Program-made: the position numbers and the translations under genes
The notes under the pieces: model-generated
Database searches by the model: none
Seen by the model: the letters and a program-made list of their open reading frames with translations, nothing else
Told to the model about the DNA's origin: nothing
From: Deltaproteobacteria bacterium
GTDB taxonomy: Bacteria; Myxococcota_C; UBA6777
Length of the DNA stretch: 64,000 nucleotides
Assembly (NCBI GenBank): GCA_006226375.1
Contig: SBHC01000035.1
Span: 1-64,000, forward strand
Direction of reading: 5' to 3'
In this document: positions 62,124-64,000 of the stretch, piece by piece
How positions within the stretch are numbered: position 1 is the first letter of the stretch
How the letters are laid out: every line of letters starts with the position of its first letter

Positions 62124-63578
62124 TTACTTCTGAAACATCGGAAGGTGGCCGAAGATATCTTCGCGCCATTGGGGCGTAAATCCATCGTCTCCTTCGTCTT
62201 CCTCTTCGCCCAATCCTTTGGTTTGCAGGCGGCGCTCTCGGCGAGTGAGCAGGTCTTGGTAGTCACTGCGTTGAAGTCCGACATCTTCGGGCATTAGCGC
62301 CCACCAGTCGTCGGCGCTGTCCCATTCTTCTTCTGACTCTTCGAGGCTGGAAGCTTTGCCCGATGGAGAATGATCCTGCAGTGTCATCTCGGTGGTTGGG
62401 TTTTGCTCAGGGACGAGCGAGGTTAACTCGGCTTCTGACTTGCTAAGGCCCTCCTCGGCCGCTGGCATGTTCTCTTGGGAGGGACTGGGGAGGCGTCCTT
62501 GTTTGGCTTCCCACGATGTGATGGGCATCGCAGGAAGGCCCCTGGATGAGCGAGGGCGAGCTGGAACAGGGTTGCTTGGTGAAGAAGAGTCCGTTGCGGT
62601 GACTGGTTCTTCTGGGGGAGCTTCGCCACGCTCCCGCATTAACTTTTCTTTCTCCCACGATGTCAGCGGCATCGGACGGGATGGGGCTTGGGGCGACGTC
62701 GAAGCGTAGGGTTGCTCGTCTACCGTTTGCTCTCCGTCGTTTTGACTTCGTTTCTCCCTGTAAGGTCCTGGATCAAGTGTGTGTTCTTCTTCATTGGAGC
62801 CACCAGGGCTTCCCATCCTTTTGGGTGATAAAGGTGGTTCTGTAAGGGTTGACTCAAATGTGTCTTCTTCCACCTTTTGGGTCTGCACAGCGTTGGCAGA
62901 GGAGCTGGGTTTGGGCTCCCACTTGGCGAACGAGGATGTCCCCTTTGAAGCCGGTGCCTTCGAGGTTGGCGGTGGAGGGGTCATCGCGGAAGGTGGCGGC
63001 GGTGTTGCTGACGGTGAAGAGTCAAAGGGACTTCCTGCCGATGATACCGGCATCGGTGTCGGAGGAGGCGGGGGCATCTCACTGGGGGTTCGTGGGACCG
63101 GGTTGGGACTCTGCATCACAGGAACAGGCGTTGGTGGGGGAGGGGGCATATCAGCGGGTCTACGTGGAGGAGCAGGCCTGGACGGTGCCGGGTTCGGTGC
63201 CGGTGGAGTGGGCTTTCGTGTGGGAGCTTTGGGAGCAAGGGGCTCGCGACGCGGTGGAGGAGAGCGATCCAGGCGTTTGGAGCCTACAATGGAGGGAGGT
63301 TCTCCTCCTGTTGAGGTCGTCCGTTCTTCCACGGAGTACTTCTTGCGACTGTCTTCCAGCGAGACGTTCTTCCACGTGATGACGCCAATCTCTGCGAAGC
63401 GCTCGAACGTGGTCCGCAAATCTTCGACTTCTACACCTGCGAGGACAGCGATACCATCCAGGTTTGTCGCGCCATCAATCAGGATGACCAATTGGATGTC
63501 ATCGGGTGATAGCTGGCTTCCGCTGCTGGCTGGGTTGAAACTGGTTGATAGTACGGGAATCTGCTTGTTCCAGGACAT
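62124..63578 (-). CDS. Disordered Pro-rich protein with an N-terminal helical domain
   Basis: 484 residues from MSWNKQIP (AGGAG upstream). Residues 1-90 look folded (DDIQLVILIDGATNLDGIAV, then a winged-helix-like region ending ERFAEIGVITW), similar in feel to the C-terminal part of DUF4388-type proteins. The rest is Pro/Ser/Thr/Glu-rich and disordered, with PPPP runs. A short motif occurs twice, MPLTSWEKEK and MPITSWEAKQ, which could be a docking site. The C-terminus is acidic (SEEEWDSADDWWALMPED). The kinase-CNBD gene is 79 bases downstream in the same direction; this protein is a reasonable candidate substrate. Confidence 0.83.
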   Translation of the reverse strand: MSWNKQIPVLSTSFNPASSGSQLSPDDIQLVILIDGATNLDGIAVLAGVEVEDLRTTFERFAEIGVITWKNVSLEDSRKKYSVEERTTSTGGEPPSIVGSKRLDRSPPPRREPLAPKAPTRKPTPPAPNPAPSRPAPPRRPADMPPPPPTPVPVMQSPNPVPRTPSEMPPPPPTPMPVSSAGSPFDSSPSATPPPPSAMTPPPPTSKAPASKGTSSFAKWEPKPSSSANAVQTQKVEEDTFESTLTEPPLSPKRMGSPGGSNEEEHTLDPGPYREKRSQNDGEQTVDEQPYASTSPQAPSRPMPLTSWEKEKLMRERGEAPPEEPVTATDSSSPSNPVPARPRSSRGLPAMPITSWEAKQGRLPSPSQENMPAAEEGLSKSEAELTSLVPEQNPTTEMTLQDHSPSGKASSLEESEEEWDSADDWWALMPEDVGLQRSDYQDLLTRRERRLQTKGLGEEEDEGDDGFTPQWREDIFGHLPMFQK

Positions 63579-63781
63579 ATCTGCGCTCCTGTCGAACCAC
63601 ACGCTCTTTGTTTCTGTACGAACAGGATGCACCGAGATGGCTCTGGGGTCAATACGCGAGAAAGGATTGCGGCGATGCTACGTCCAGGGTACTATGATTT
63701 CTTCTTGAGACTGATGGGGCTTGGTCCCAAAGACTTTCCCCACTTGTTTGATGACTGAGATTCTTTAGGCAGGAGTGTTTG

Positions 63782-64000
63782 AATGTCGTCTCCCGTCGTT
63801 TCCCCTCTGACGAAGGAGGAGATTGAACGCGCCTTTGCTGGCGGCATCCAGCCCGTAAAGGTATCCTTTTGGTACCAGACCGGGTTGTTCTTTGTGGCAG
63901 CCGTGATGGTGCTTTTGATGGGGGTGTACCTGGGCCTTCTTGGTTGGGGAGGCTACCTTTTGTACTGGCATGCGACAGCCCATCTTGCCTGGGTTACGCT
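63782..64000 (+). CDS. Membrane protein, 3' end cut by window (possible M48-like peptidase)
   Basis: Partial: 73 codons from ATG 63782 to the window edge, with AGGAG seven bases upstream. A soluble start (SSPVVSPLTKEEIERAF, then GGIQPVKVSFWYQTG) is followed by a strong hydrophobic stretch (LFFVAAVMVLLMGVYLGLLG) and LYWHATAHLAW. This pattern resembles the N-termini of some M48-type membrane metalloproteases in myxobacteria, but no catalytic HExxH is within the window, so the call is tentative. Confidence 0.6.

Noticed and set aside
62779-63708. 309-residue plus-strand Gly/Val-rich frame
   Set aside because: Antisense of Pro-rich codons in the disordered protein gene.

Overview
The window looks like a chromosomal segment of a myxobacterium-like deltaproteobacterium (Myxococcota or a relative). 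Supporting signs are a MYXO-CTERM-type C-terminal anchor on a giant repeat protein, many lipoproteins with Cys-rich 'DSDC' and 'CDGxDNDCDG' (MopE-type) repeats, choice-of-anchor D repeats, a Ser/Thr-kinase fused to a cyclic-nucleotide-binding domain, duplicated PilT-type ATPases, and frequent basic low-complexity tails. The assignment is an inference from gene content; no rRNA or tRNA was found.

Layout. 0-9 kb: a 3'-truncated EF-hand/Gly-Ala-rich protein running off the left edge (minus), a small secreted protein with an apparent frameshift, a NifS/IscS-type cysteine desulfurase, an Arg-rich lipoprotein, an AI-2E-family membrane protein and a 990-residue choice-of-anchor D lipoprotein. 9-19.3 kb: a threonine synthase-like gene and a YgeY-type hydrolase on the plus strand face a minus-strand run made of TolC, a TetR regulator, a Cys-rich lipoprotein, LD-carboxypeptidase, histidine phosphatase, knotted carbamoyltransferase YgeW and an M42 peptidase. 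19.3-24.3 kb: adaptor and RND pump genes divergent from tolC, with a promoter and inverted repeats between them. 24.4-31.8 kb: Cys-rich lipoproteins, two small membrane proteins and a low-complexity 542-residue protein.

31.8-35.1 kb: a two-gene predicted conflict (immunity-like) system, a trypco2 protein followed by a trypsin-like protease/P-loop NTPase/TPR protein. 35.3-38.0 kb: an extremely Arg/Tyr/Asn-rich secreted protein, a DUF2225 protein and rpoZ. 38.1-44.7 kb: a gliding-type ABC operon (ATPase, permease, GldG-like auxiliary protein, DUF4340 protein with a His-rich segment). 45.5-50.4 kb: a 1629-residue vWA/MopE-repeat surface protein. 50.5-56 kb: a nicotinamidase-like hydrolase, a prepilin, and an operon of an NfeD/YuaF-like protein with two flotillins. 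56-60.6 kb: QueE, a HEAT-repeat/PilT fusion and a second PilT/PilU ATPase. 60.6-64 kb: a kinase-CNBD protein with a disordered partner and the 5' end of a membrane protein cut by the right edge.

Themes that tie the window together are cell-envelope construction and surface display, type IV pilus motors, efflux, flotillin membrane domains and one NTP-dependent conflict module. The trypco2/protease-NTPase-TPR pair is the best candidate for an exciting system; the threonine synthase/YgeY/M42/YgeW neighbourhood and the HEAT-PilT fusion are the next most interesting.
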